NCBI GenBank assembly: GCA_035946735.1
Contig: DASYYZ010000089.1
Location: forward strand, 5,770 to 69,769
Direction of reading: 5' to 3'
Length of the DNA stretch: 64,000 nucleotides
Source: Gp13-AA77 sp035946735
Lineage (GTDB): Bacteria > Acidobacteriota > Terriglobia > UBA7540
Below, in pieces: positions 8,363-16,215 of this stretch. Every line of letters begins with the position of its first letter. Position 1 is the first letter of the stretch. Position numbers and translations under genes: made by a program. The notes under the pieces are model-generated. The model saw only the letters and a list, made by a program, of their open reading frames with translations, was not told the DNA's origin and did no database searches.

Positions 8363-8952
8363 GGCGACGCAGCCCCAAGACCCAGATCGAGCTTCCCTCC
8401 TCGACGGACCCGAACGATCGAATCAGGAAAGATCCTGCTCCTGCGGGAAACTCCGCGCAGGACGGCGAGGAAGTGGAATTGCCGGACGGCTACAGCTATA
8501 CCTCAGACGATCCTTTGCACGGAAAGATCACCACCAGACTGAAGGAGATCGTGGCCAGGATTTTCGATGATGCGCGGCAAGACCCGGAGGGCGAGGCCAA
8601 TCAGATGGTGCGCGCGATGCTGCTGAATCAGGTAGCAAACATGCAACCGAAGTCCTACCAGGGCAACCCGGGGATGCTGCTTGCCGAAGAACGGCGCCGG
8701 GGAGCTGAGCACGAGCGGCAGGCGGAACTGGACACTCACAATTTTCGGATTCTGACGCTGCGAGCGAAGGATTTGGAGCACAAGGTCAGAGAAAAAGAGC
8801 AACAGATCGCCAAGACTCAACGGGAATTGGAGCGCGCCCAGGAAGCCCTGGAGCACGGGCAGCCCATAGACGCGCGAGCCGTCTACCGGCGGATCTCGGA
8901 GATTGTCGGGTTGCGCGCCCCGTCCGAGGCAGGGCAGCAGGCGACGCAGTAG
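8359..8952 (+). CDS. Hypothetical coiled-coil phage protein upstream of terminase
   Basis: 197 aa, start overlaps the preceding stop by 4 bp. The N-terminus is polar and disordered. Residues about 50-105 form a compact helical domain (HGKITTRLKEIVARIF, followed by NQMVRAMLLNQVANM). Residues about 110-175 are a long charged coiled coil. Directly upstream of the terminase large subunit this could be the functional small terminase subunit, competing with the DUF3486-like gene for that role. No motif settles it. Confidence 0.6.
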   Translation: MRRRSPKTQIELPSSTDPNDRIRKDPAPAGNSAQDGEEVELPDGYSYTSDDPLHGKITTRLKEIVARIFDDARQDPEGEANQMVRAMLLNQVANMQPKSYQGNPGMLLAEERRRGAEHERQAELDTHNFRILTLRAKDLEHKVREKEQQIAKTQRELERAQEALEHGQPIDARAVYRRISEIVGLRAPSEAGQQATQ

Positions 8953-8965
8953 GCACCACGGAGCC

Positions 8966-9045
8966 GCAGGCAGCCAGCAGTAAGCTGCCGGGAGTTGCGA
9001 GTAGCCAATCACGAGTGGGGCGAGAGCAGCCGGGCAGCGGGAGAT
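8966..9045. repeat. Heptameric degenerate tandem repeat
   Basis: About eleven 7-bp units, for example CAGCCAG, CAGTAAG, GAGTTGC, GAGTAGC, CAATCAC, GAGTGGG, GCGAGAG. It occupies the whole gap before the terminase start and ends in a GGGAG ribosome site. Confidence 0.7.
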
Positions 9046-9046
9046 C

Positions 9047-10666
9047 ATGAAGACTCGAAGCAACAAGCCGGAAACGAAGAGCACGGGAGCCGGGACGCGC
9101 CCAACTGCCATGCGGTCTTCAATCAACACGAAAAGGCCGGAAATTGACAAAAACGTGGCGAACCACGAACAACGGACGACGGACAACGAACAACGAACGG
9201 AAATTTCAGTCGTCAATCGCGAATCGTCACTGGACAATTCCGGCGTCGTTCTCCGCCGCTACCAGCAGCGTTGGGCGCAGGATCCGGCGCGCTTCGCGAT
9301 TGCGGTGAAGAGCGCCCAGATCGGCTACTCCACGGCTACGGCGGGCTGGGCGGTTGACCGCTGCCTTGATATTCCCCGCCGCAACATTATCTTTCTGTCG
9401 CGCTCGGAGCGTCAGGCGCTTGAACTCAGCCAAAAGGCGAAGGCCTGGCTGGATGGCTTTTCCGGCGTGGCCGCGGACTGGGCGCCGAACGTACCGTTCG
9501 GCGACACGTCAGCGCTGCAGCACGAGATTCGCTTTCCCAACGGCTCGCGCATCATCGTGCTGGCGGCCAATCCCGACACGGCGCGAGGCTACACCGGCGA
9601 CGTGGTGCTGGATGAATTCGCCTTTCACAAGGATTCGCAGGCCATCTTCACGGCGGTCTATCGCCAGGTGTCGCTGGGCTATGCGATGCGAATCCTTTCC
9701 ACGCCTAGTGGACAGCAGGGGAAGTTCTATGACCTTGCGAAGACACTGGGTCTTGACACCGGCATGAGGCCTGCCACGCAGCCCGTGCGGGTGGGGGCGG
9801 GGGACCAGGGGCCGGGGGCCGGCCAGAACAAATCGCCGATCCCTTACCCCAGGCCCTTGAATCCATGGAGCGGTCATTGGTGCGACATCTTCATGGCCGT
9901 CGAGGACGGCCTGCCGCTTGATGTTGAGGAAGTGCGCGGCGGCTGCGACGAAGAGACCTGGCTGCAGGAATATTGCTGCCAATTCGTCAGCGAGGCCTCG
10001 GAGTGGATCTCGCCGGAGCTGTTCCAGCAGTGCGTTAGCAGTGAAGCGAGTAGCGAATGGCGAATGGAGAATAGTAAAGACCCTGCCGGCGATTCGGCTA
10101 CTCCGTTGCTTTACGGAGGCTGGGACGTCGCCCGCAATCGCGACTTGTCCGTCATCTGGATCAACGAGCTGGTGGGCGACGTCACCTGGACGCGCGGCGT
10201 CATCGAGATGAAGAATACGCCCACGCCGGACCAGATCCGCGAGGCGCGCTCGCTCATGCCTCATCTCAATCGCCTGCTGATCGATAAAGGCGGAATGGGC
10301 CTCGTGATCTTCGAAGCTCTGGAGCGCGAGTTTCCCACGCAGGTGGAAGGCATCCAGTTCAGTCAGCCCAAGAAGGAAACGATGGCGGTGCTCGCCAAGC
10401 GGCACATGGAGGAGCAGAAAGTCCGGCTGCCCGATTCGAATGCCATCCGGCAATCGTTTCGCAGCGTGAAGAAGAGCGTGAACGCACTGGGCCTGACTCG
10501 GTTCGACGCCGAGCACGATACCCACTTCGGCCATGCCGACCACTGGTGGGCTTTCTGCATGGCGGAAGCCGCGGGGCAACGTCCGGCAGCGGCTTATCAC
10601 CTGGCCGAAGTCGGAAAGTTGGTGGGGAGCCCGATGATTTCGGGGGCAAGGCAATGGATTCTGTAA
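9047..10666 (+). CDS. Phage terminase large subunit, Mu gp28 type
   Basis: 539 aa. Packaging motor: ATPase plus nuclease. The ATPase centre shows a Walker-A-like KSAQIGYST (K88) and Walker B VVLDEFAFH (about 185-193). The C-terminal RNase-H-like nuclease begins at YGGWDVARNRDLSVIW (acidic Asp) and continues with LLIDKGGMG. The start at 9047 has GGGAG upstream, but the first 65 residues are largely a translated heptameric repeat and may be dispensable. Two further heptameric arrays lie in frame at 9790-9826 and 10041-10080, giving low-complexity inserts. The frame nevertheless stays open over the full family length. Confidence 0.88.
   Translation: MKTRSNKPETKSTGAGTRPTAMRSSINTKRPEIDKNVANHEQRTTDNEQRTEISVVNRESSLDNSGVVLRRYQQRWAQDPARFAIAVKSAQIGYSTATAGWAVDRCLDIPRRNIIFLSRSERQALELSQKAKAWLDGFSGVAADWAPNVPFGDTSALQHEIRFPNGSRIIVLAANPDTARGYTGDVVLDEFAFHKDSQAIFTAVYRQVSLGYAMRILSTPSGQQGKFYDLAKTLGLDTGMRPATQPVRVGAGDQGPGAGQNKSPIPYPRPLNPWSGHWCDIFMAVEDGLPLDVEEVRGGCDEETWLQEYCCQFVSEASEWISPELFQQCVSSEASSEWRMENSKDPAGDSATPLLYGGWDVARNRDLSVIWINELVGDVTWTRGVIEMKNTPTPDQIREARSLMPHLNRLLIDKGGMGLVIFEALEREFPTQVEGIQFSQPKKETMAVLAKRHMEEQKVRLPDSNAIRQSFRSVKKSVNALGLTRFDAEHDTHFGHADHWWAFCMAEAAGQRPAAAYHLAEVGKLVGSPMISGARQWIL
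9161..9233. repeat. Heptameric repeat inside the terminase N-terminus
   Basis: Units ACGAACA, ACGGACG, ACGGACA, ACGAACA, ACGAACG in perfect 7-bp phase, followed by drifted units. It is translated as an N/E/Q/R/T-rich peptide before the conserved ATPase domain. Confidence 0.85.
9790..9826. repeat. Heptameric repeat inside the terminase gene
   Basis: G-rich units GGGGGAC, CAGGGGC, CGGGGGC, CGGCCAG. It encodes a Gly/Ala/Pro-rich loop between the ATPase and nuclease domains and resembles the arrays at 12461-12490 and 33676-33706. Confidence 0.75.
10041..10080. repeat. Heptameric repeat inside the terminase gene
   Basis: Units GCGAGTA, GCGAATG, GCGAATG, GAGAATA. It encodes a Ser/Glu-rich loop just before the YGGWD nuclease motif. 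Confidence 0.75.
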
Positions 10667-10670
10667 AAAG

Positions 10671-10817
10671 CCGTCAGCCGTCAGTTGTCAGTTTAGTCCC
10701 GGGCCCGGAGGGCGGGAAAACCGGGCGCGGTAGTCAAGGCCCGATGAGTCGTTTTTTCAACGCTAAGCACGATTTGAGCTTCGATTCGAATTCCGAACGC
10801 CGAACCCCGGCTTCGGA
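10671..10817. repeat. Heptameric arrays flanking a decayed palindromic element
   Basis: 10671-10700 repeats CGTCAGC, CGTCAGT, TGTCAGT; 10776-10817 repeats CTTCGAT, TCGAATT, CCGAACG, CCGAACC. Between them, 10735-10763 matches the right end of the element at 6358-6521 (most of 28 positions), so a decayed copy sits between two arrays. Confidence 0.65.
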
Positions 10818-10832
10818 AAACAAGGAGACGCG

Positions 10833-11132
10833 ATGCTAATCAAATTCTCAGGCGTTCTGGCCAATGTGGTTCCACCGCTGCCGACGAGCTACTGGGACGG
10901 CATTCTGGCGCCAGTAGTGGTTTTCGCCGTGGTGGTGATTACGCTCGGCTTTCTCTTCCTGGTGGGGCGGCTCAGTTGGGCTGCGCGGGAGTATGTTCTC
11001 GCCTGCCGTGAGCGGCAGCGGGCTCAGCGCAAGCTAATGGAGATGCTGCGCGAACAGGCCGAGCGTCTTGAAAACGAGGCGCTGGGCGTGGATCAGCTCT
11101 GGTCAGCCTCAGCCGCGTTGTCAGCGTGCTAG
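10833..11132 (+). CDS. Small single-pass membrane protein in phage cassette
   Basis: 99 aa with an AAGGAG ribosome site 7 bp before the ATG. One strong membrane helix spans about residues 27-48, followed by a basic, coiled-coil-like cytoplasmic stretch. Just ahead of the 3-TM holin gene, this could be a lysis accessory (for example an i-spanin-like protein), but no lipobox partner is visible. Family not recognised. Confidence 0.6.
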   Translation: MLIKFSGVLANVVPPLPTSYWDGILAPVVVFAVVVITLGFLFLVGRLSWAAREYVLACRERQRAQRKLMEMLREQAERLENEALGVDQLWSASAALSAC

Positions 11133-11138
11133 AGCGAC

Positions 11139-11276
11139 CGTGACATGTGACGAGTGACAAGCGCAGTAGTACTGGCAGCCAGTCGTCACGCGCGCGCAGG
11201 GTCCGCGAAGTGCGAGGCTCGAAGTGTGTTTAGCGCGGCTTCGCTCGTTGCTCGTCGCTCGCCGCTTGTCAGTTGC
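11139..11276. repeat. Heptameric arrays in spacer before holin
   Basis: 11139-11160 repeats GTGACAT, GTGACGA, GTGACAA; 11237-11276 repeats TTCGCTC, GTTGCTC, GTCGCTC, GCCGCTT, GTCAGTT. No gene is supportable between 11133 and 11419. Confidence 0.75.
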
Positions 11277-11419
11277 TTTTAAGGGTTCGCCTGCGCCTGG
11301 CGACCGGTCATCGCGGTCGCGCGCACAAATGGATGCCCGACACGAAGCCGGCGCCGGGCGCGGGAGAAGCAACGGAATCGATTCTCCGGAACCGGAACGA
11401 AGGAGAGGGCACCACAACC

Positions 11420-11932
11420 ATGGGCGCATTTACACAAATCTTCAAAGGATTGGTAACCGGGGATCCCATCAAGTCGATTGGCGATCTCGTTGATCAGTTT
11501 CACATGTCGCCTGAACAGAAAGCGCAGTTGCTGGAGGCGGCTCAAGGGCTCGAGGTTCATCGCGATCAAATCGAGGCGGCGCGGGATGAGGCTCTGGCCA
11601 TGCTTCAATCAAATAACATCACGGCCGACACCACCAGTGAGGATGGTTTCGTGCGCCGCGCCCGGCCCTCGTTTCTTTACGTGATGATCACCGGCATCGC
11701 TTTCTCCATCATTGTATTTCCGATTTTGAACCTGCTCACCCACAAAGGATTGCAGATGGTGGAAATTCCAAACGCCTACCTTGACCTTTTCGGCGTGTCG
11801 TTTCTCGGTTACACCGGGGCACGCTCGTGGGAGAAGACCCGCGGCACGACGCAGGATATTCAAAGCACGCTTCAGATTCAGGCGGACCGGCTGAATAAGC
11901 TGGCGGAAAGCCATGCGGCAAAAAACCCGTGA
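11420..11932 (+). CDS. Holin of the 3-TM family (GTA-holin-like)
   Basis: 170 aa from ATG 11420, chosen because AAGGAGAGGG lies 10 bp upstream; the longer frame from 11273 has no site and no homology. After an amphipathic N-terminus, FVRRARPSFLYVMI begins the hydrophobic region, and a second hydrophobic segment runs around YLDLFGVSFLGYTGARSWEK. The conserved arginine-proline before the first helix and the terminal GARSWEK-like stretch are typical of the holin family found in alphaproteobacterial GTAs and phages. Predicted role: permeabilising the inner membrane for release. No endolysin gene is adjacent. Confidence 0.72.
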   Translation: MGAFTQIFKGLVTGDPIKSIGDLVDQFHMSPEQKAQLLEAAQGLEVHRDQIEAARDEALAMLQSNNITADTTSEDGFVRRARPSFLYVMITGIAFSIIVFPILNLLTHKGLQMVEIPNAYLDLFGVSFLGYTGARSWEKTRGTTQDIQSTLQIQADRLNKLAESHAAKNP

Positions 11933-11976
11933 TCCGTGGTTAGTGCAGTTGGTGGCGTGTGCCAGGGAGGAACACC

Positions 11977-12288
11977 GTGGCAGCCTTGATTGACGATGTT
12001 CGGCACGAAGTTCAGCGCGGCGTAATCCTGATGATTCTGACGCATCGCGCCCTGGACTGGGTGCCTTTTACGGAGCTGCGGGTTCAACTGGCGCGCGGCC
12101 AGGGTTATCCGCTGACCGACGCCGACCTCTGGTTTCACGTGAGGTATCTCGCCAATCGAGGTTACTTGGAGACGCGCAATACCCGTCCCGGCCGCAGCGA
12201 CCTTTCGTTGACGCAAGCGCGTGCGACGCCCAAAGCGGTGGATTTGTTGGACGGGCGAATTGAGGCCGATCCAGGAGTGGCGTTTTGA
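11977..12288 (+). CDS. Winged-helix-like small phage protein, paralogue 3 of 3
   Basis: 103 aa from GTG 11977, with AGGGAGGA 7 bp upstream (an in-frame GTG at 11959 overlaps that site and was rejected). Motifs RGVILMILTHRALDWVPF, ELRVQLARG, LWFHVRYLANRGYLETR and ATPKAVDLLDGR match the protein at 7490-7798 along its whole length. It lies directly upstream of the portal gene. The duplication within one cassette suggests each copy serves a different assembly step, which is inference. Confidence 0.75.
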   Translation: MAALIDDVRHEVQRGVILMILTHRALDWVPFTELRVQLARGQGYPLTDADLWFHVRYLANRGYLETRNTRPGRSDLSLTQARATPKAVDLLDGRIEADPGVAF

Positions 12289-12360
12289 GCTTGTAGGGCC
12301 AACCCTTGAGGCCTGACAACGGAGAGCGGACAACTGACGACCGCGAATTCAAAACAAACC

Positions 12361-14010
12361 ATGGCGAAGGCAAGCAATAACGGCAACAGGCACCTGCGAG
12401 ACCGCTTGAGCAATCGAATCGATCGCGCGGTGGCGCTCGGAGATCGGGAGCTCGGATTAGAGGCCGGGGGCCAGGGGCCAGGAGCTCAGGCTATGGCATT
12501 AGCCTACAAGCCGTCCCTGGATGCTAAACCCCACATACTGGACTCCCGGTTCGTCCAGCCGGTACCTGCCCCCGTACCTCTGCCCGGGCCGCACTTGCCG
12601 ACGAACGCAACCGTCGGCATTTCGGGTACGCCCATTATCAGCGGTTTTCTCCAGGACCTCGGTGAGTACAACGGCGAACTGGCCGGCCGCAACGCGCTGC
12701 CAATCTACGAGAAGATGCGGCGAGGCGATGCGCAGGTAAGGGCCACGCTGGCGGCCTGCAAGCTACCCATTCAGTCGGCGAGGTGGGAGGTGGTTCAGCG
12801 GGAGAGCTCGACCTGGGGCGAGGACGCCGGGGAAGACTCACTTGCCGTTGGCCCTCCTCCCCCGGTCTCAAGCACGGGTGCGGGCAAGAATACGGCCGCC
12901 AAGGCCAAGGAGATTGCAGACTTCGTTCGCAACAATTTGTTCGGCGGGCTCGAGTTCCGCACCTCTACCGGTGGATGGGCCACCCAGAACTGGGACGACG
13001 TAGTGCGCAATGCGCTGCTGATGGTGGATTTTGGCTGCGCCGTACACGAAGACGTGTGGACGGTGGACGGAAGCGTGATCCGGCTGCGGAGGCTGGCGGC
13101 GCGGCTGCCCATAACCCTCTATCGCTGGCACACCGAAGCTGACGGTGAAACGCTCCTCGCGCTCGAGCAGTACGGTTACCGTGGCGGCCGCTACTTGAAC
13201 GTGATCGTGCCTGCCGAGAAGTGCGCCGTCTTCACCTACCAGCAAGAAGGCGCCAACTTTTGGGGCATCGCTCTGCAGCGCGCCATGTATCCGCACTGGT
13301 ATGTGAAGAGCCAGCTTTATCGCATCGACGCCATCGCCTGTGAACGCAATTCACTGGGGATTCCCGTGTTCAAGCTGGCGCCCGGATTCAGCAAGGAAGA
13401 TCGCGACGCTGCTTACAGTTTTGTGACTCAACTGGCGGCCCACGAGGCCACCGGGATGGTGGAACCGCCGGGCGACGCCAACTCCGGATTCCGCATTGTG
13501 GGCTACGAGGGCAGAGTGCGCGATGTTGCGCCCTCTATCGAACACCACAACGTGATGATTTCGCGCGCGGCCCTTGCGCTCTTCATGGATCTCGGCCAGG
13601 CCCAGCACGGCTCTCGGGCGCTCGGCAAAGAGCACGGCGACTTCTTCATGCTGGCGTTGCAGAACCTGGCGGACCAGGTGGCCCTCGCCATCACCAATAC
13701 CTCAGTGCGCCGGCTGGTCTCGTACAACTTCGGCGATAACACGCCAGTGCCGCGCCTAGTGGTCTCGAACGTCCAGGCGCGCGGCCTGGCGGATATTGTC
13801 GACGCTCTCACCCAACTCGCGCAGGCAGGACTGGTGGTGAGTGAAGAGAACTTGCGCAACTTCATCCGTCAGGAGTTGGCGCTGCCGGCCGAAAGCACGA
13901 CAGGTCGTTCGTCAGTGGTCCGTGGCCAGTTGCCAGTTGCAGAGCCCAGGCGGCCGAACCCCAGACAACGAACCGACGACGGTGGAGACGAGGCTACCGA
14001 AAATGGCTAA
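12361..14010 (+). CDS. Phage portal protein, Mu gp29/DUF935 family
   Basis: 549 aa. It forms the dodecameric portal vertex for DNA entry. Family hallmarks are the N-terminal EYNGELAGRNALPIYEKMRRGDAQVRATLAACKLP split over two stretches, GFSKEDRDAAYSFVTQLAAHEATG, and the C-terminal GSRALGKEHGDFF and RRLVSYNFGD. Heptameric repeats occur near the N-terminus (12434-12490) and at the C-terminus (13907-13943). The stop overlaps the start of the protease gene by 8 bp. No separate MuF/gp30 head gene follows, unlike Mu. Confidence 0.9.
   Translation: MAKASNNGNRHLRDRLSNRIDRAVALGDRELGLEAGGQGPGAQAMALAYKPSLDAKPHILDSRFVQPVPAPVPLPGPHLPTNATVGISGTPIISGFLQDLGEYNGELAGRNALPIYEKMRRGDAQVRATLAACKLPIQSARWEVVQRESSTWGEDAGEDSLAVGPPPPVSSTGAGKNTAAKAKEIADFVRNNLFGGLEFRTSTGGWATQNWDDVVRNALLMVDFGCAVHEDVWTVDGSVIRLRRLAARLPITLYRWHTEADGETLLALEQYGYRGGRYLNVIVPAEKCAVFTYQQEGANFWGIALQRAMYPHWYVKSQLYRIDAIACERNSLGIPVFKLAPGFSKEDRDAAYSFVTQLAAHEATGMVEPPGDANSGFRIVGYEGRVRDVAPSIEHHNVMISRAALALFMDLGQAQHGSRALGKEHGDFFMLALQNLADQVALAITNTSVRRLVSYNFGDNTPVPRLVVSNVQARGLADIVDALTQLAQAGLVVSEENLRNFIRQELALPAESTTGRSSVVRGQLPVAEPRRPNPRQRTDDGGDEATENG
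12434..12490. repeat. Heptameric repeats inside the portal N-terminus
   Basis: Two runs: GCTCGGA, GATCGGG, AGCTCGG, then GCCGGGG, GCCAGGG, GCCAGGA, GCTCAGG. They are translated as a Gly/Glu/Leu-rich disordered stretch before the conserved domain begins. Confidence 0.7.
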
Positions 14011-14043
14011 TCGACAATCGCCAATCGACGATCGTCAATCGGC
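13907..14043. repeat. Heptameric arrays at the portal/protease junction
   Basis: 13907-13943 (GTCAGTG, GTCCGTG, GCCAGTT, GCCAGTT) lies in the portal C-terminus. 14008-14043 (AATCGAC, AATCGCC, AATCGAC, GATCGTC, AATCGGC) lies in the protease N-terminus just after its ATG. Both are in coding sequence and leave the frames open. Confidence 0.85.
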
Positions 14044-15415
14044 GCCAGCCCGCCACTTCGCCTGGCAACTGTTCTCGGTGGGCCCAGCCGTGCGGCGCAA
14101 TGGGAAGGAACTATACCAGGTGCCGGTGGCGGTGAGCGGCATGTGGGCCAAGGCCGGACGGAACTTCGCCATCACCCGCCAGGATCTGGGCGACATCGTG
14201 CAGAATTTCGAAAAGCGAAAGAACGAAATGGTGGTGATCGACTACGAGCACGCCAGCGAGCAGCCCGAAGTGGCACGGGGCGGGCCGGTGCCGGCTGCAG
14301 GCTGGATCCACGGCTTGTTCGTGGTTCGCGGTACAAGCGGCACCGCTACGGGCAATGAAGGGCGTACCCGGCAGACTTTGACGGCTCTGGTGGAGTGGAC
14401 ACCCGAGGCTCGCGAGCTGATCCGGTCGGGTCAATACCGGTTCTTTTCGCCTTCCATTGACTGGGGGGCCTGCGACAAGAATACCGGAAGCACACAGGGC
14501 GCCACCCTGACCTCGGGCGCCCTCACCAATCATCCGTTTCTGGAGGAGTTGCCGCCGCTGATGCTGACCGATCTGGGGACAGCCGCAGCACCGGTCCGGA
14601 ACGAATCAGGCGCCGCTGGAGAATCCGAAGCCGGCAAAGGAGAAAGCGGAATGGAAACAAAAAGGCTCAGTATTCGCAAACTGACGGAAGGATCGCACGC
14701 CGGGCACCATGGCGTGTATTCCGGCGATGATCTCGTAGGCTACATGACCGATGAGGACTTCGCTGAGTATGTTGAAAAGCACCCTCCGGGGGCCGCCGGA
14801 AAAGACGAAGGCGCGGCGAAGAGCGAAGCCAAGCTGTCTACAATGTTCGCGGAACGGGTAGGCGCGGGGGGCGCGGCCCTGGAAGAGATTCGCGGCCTCG
14901 TGCAGGCCGGGCGCCAGGCCCAGACGCGCGGGATGGAACCGGCAGCGCGCGCTCTCATTCTTAGCGAAGTGGTGGAGAACGGCCAGGTGCGGAGCGAGCG
15001 AGCTCTGGAACTCGCCCGTGAAAAAAAGATCACGTTGGCGGACTTCGTGGCCGTACAGACCGCGGAGCGGGCGCTCGATAGCGCCGTGGGAGCGGGTAAG
15101 ATTCTGCCCCGCGACCGCCAATTCTACTTCCGCGATGCTCTGGAGCGGCCACGCGAGTTCTCTGAATTCGTGGGTCGGGCGACGCCCGTAGTGCGCCTCG
15201 GCAGCGATGGCATTGCCTCGGGCGAGGCGGTCCCCGTAGATCAGGAGGTCGATCGCGGCGTGCGCGAGTTGATGAGCGAGCAGAGGATTTCCTATGGCAA
15301 GGCGCTGAAGGCTCTCTTCCGGGAGAACCCGGCGCTCGAGACGCGCTACCGGCGAGCTCACAGCCGACCGGGGGGGGGGAACGAAACTGGCCCGGCGGCG
15401 GACATCACACTGTAA
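14003..15415 (+). CDS. Mu-like prophage I protein (gp32-type head protease/scaffold)
   Basis: 470 aa from ATG 14003, which overlaps the portal stop and follows GGAGACGAGG. The N-terminal third (YQVPVAVSGMWAK, VVIDYEHASEQP, FFSPSIDW, LTSGALTNHPFL) matches the Mu-like I/protease family that processes the scaffold and head. From about residue 210 the protein changes to a charged, scaffold-like region with a C-terminal helical domain. In Mu, the protease and the internal-start scaffold come from one gene; an internal ATG at 14651, preceded by AAAGGAGAAAG, is a good candidate for a separate scaffold product. Confidence 0.85.
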   Translation: MANRQSPIDDRQSAPARHFAWQLFSVGPAVRRNGKELYQVPVAVSGMWAKAGRNFAITRQDLGDIVQNFEKRKNEMVVIDYEHASEQPEVARGGPVPAAGWIHGLFVVRGTSGTATGNEGRTRQTLTALVEWTPEARELIRSGQYRFFSPSIDWGACDKNTGSTQGATLTSGALTNHPFLEELPPLMLTDLGTAAAPVRNESGAAGESEAGKGESGMETKRLSIRKLTEGSHAGHHGVYSGDDLVGYMTDEDFAEYVEKHPPGAAGKDEGAAKSEAKLSTMFAERVGAGGAALEEIRGLVQAGRQAQTRGMEPAARALILSEVVENGQVRSERALELAREKKITLADFVAVQTAERALDSAVGAGKILPRDRQFYFRDALERPREFSEFVGRATPVVRLGSDGIASGEAVPVDQEVDRGVRELMSEQRISYGKALKALFRENPALETRYRRAHSRPGGGNETGPAADITL

Positions 15416-15426
15416 CCAACAGAGCT

Positions 15427-15499
15427 TGTAGCGCAGGGCTGGTTTTTGGCCCTAAGGCTCTTGAAAAACCGCAGGGCTAGGAACCTGCCCTGCGCTACA
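15427..15499. repeat. REP-type imperfect palindrome with GTAG head
   Basis: TGTAGCGCAGGGC (15427-15439) and GCCCTGCGCTACA (15487-15499) are a perfect 13-bp inverted repeat. Inside are GGTTTTT and AAAAACC, which pair as a second stem. The GTAG/CTAC borders are those of REP elements. It lies between the protease and decoration genes and could attenuate transcription so that capsid genes differ in level. Confidence 0.7.
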
Positions 15500-15515
15500 C
15501 ACCGATGGAGGAAAC

Positions 15516-16001
15516 ATGGCAGGAGTAAGCAACGGTCTCACCCTCGGATTTCGGTCTGACGCCAACATCAGGATATATAAGTTCACTGCCCTGGTGCAAT
15601 CGACGGCTAACCCCTCGACCCAGTCGCAGCAATTCGCGGCGGTACCGGCCGGCCCTAACGCGCCGGGCGTGCTGGGCGTGACGATAGAACATTTCGTCGA
15701 ACCCAACTATTTCGTTCCGCAGGCAACGAATCCGGCCACTGTGACCGGCTCGACGCCCACTCTCTACAACATGCAGGGACGCGGTCTGACCTTGCAGCTC
15801 AATGGCGTAGCGCGCTGCATCGCGGCGGGTCCGATCAATCAAGGTCAACTCGTCAACATTGCCGATAATTACGGGCGAGTGAAGGTCGTGAACGAGTCCA
15901 CGGGTACCACGGTGTATCCGGTGGGCATGGCCCTGCACAACGTCAGCAATGTAAATGACGTAGTGCAGGTGGAACTGAACTTTGCCCAGACCAAAGTCTA
16001 G
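15516..16001 (+). CDS. Capsid decoration protein (DUF2190-like)
   Basis: 161 aa, ATG preceded by GGAGGAAAC. The beta-rich C-terminal half (VARCIAAGPINQGQLVNI, followed by VYPVGMALHNVSNVNDVVQVEL) resembles DUF2190 head-decoration (cement) proteins, where a property-remains-constant, time-and-cost-like beta module trims to VGVAL. It lies between protease and major capsid genes, the usual place. It probably binds the outside of the shell; not essential for fold recognition of neighbours. Confidence 0.7.
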   Translation: MAGVSNGLTLGFRSDANIRIYKFTALVQSTANPSTQSQQFAAVPAGPNAPGVLGVTIEHFVEPNYFVPQATNPATVTGSTPTLYNMQGRGLTLQLNGVARCIAAGPINQGQLVNIADNYGRVKVVNESTGTTVYPVGMALHNVSNVNDVVQVELNFAQTKV

Positions 16002-16182
16002 TGGCGAGTGACAAGGGACGAGCAGTTATTCGTCAAATTTGCAGCGGCTGGCAGAACCTGCGCAGGTCTGGCGCAGGCACCAGCGGAAGCCGCGCAGCCT
16101 CGAGAGACGGGGCGGCTGGCGGTGGATGGCCTGAATTGCTCGGCGGCGCCCGAGCGCCCGTCTCCGATGGGCTGGCTTGTAT

Positions 16183-16206
16183 CTCGTCACTTGTCACTCG
16201 TCACTG
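16183..16206. repeat. Short heptameric array before capsid gene
   Basis: CGTCACT, TGTCACT, CGTCACT in perfect phase, ending 9 bp before the capsid start codon and beside its GAGGA ribosome site. Confidence 0.75.
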
Positions 16207-16215
16207 AGGATTTGA

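Noticed and set aside
9509..10654. 381-codon open frame opposite the terminase
   Set aside because: Shadow of the terminase, including its repeat inserts.
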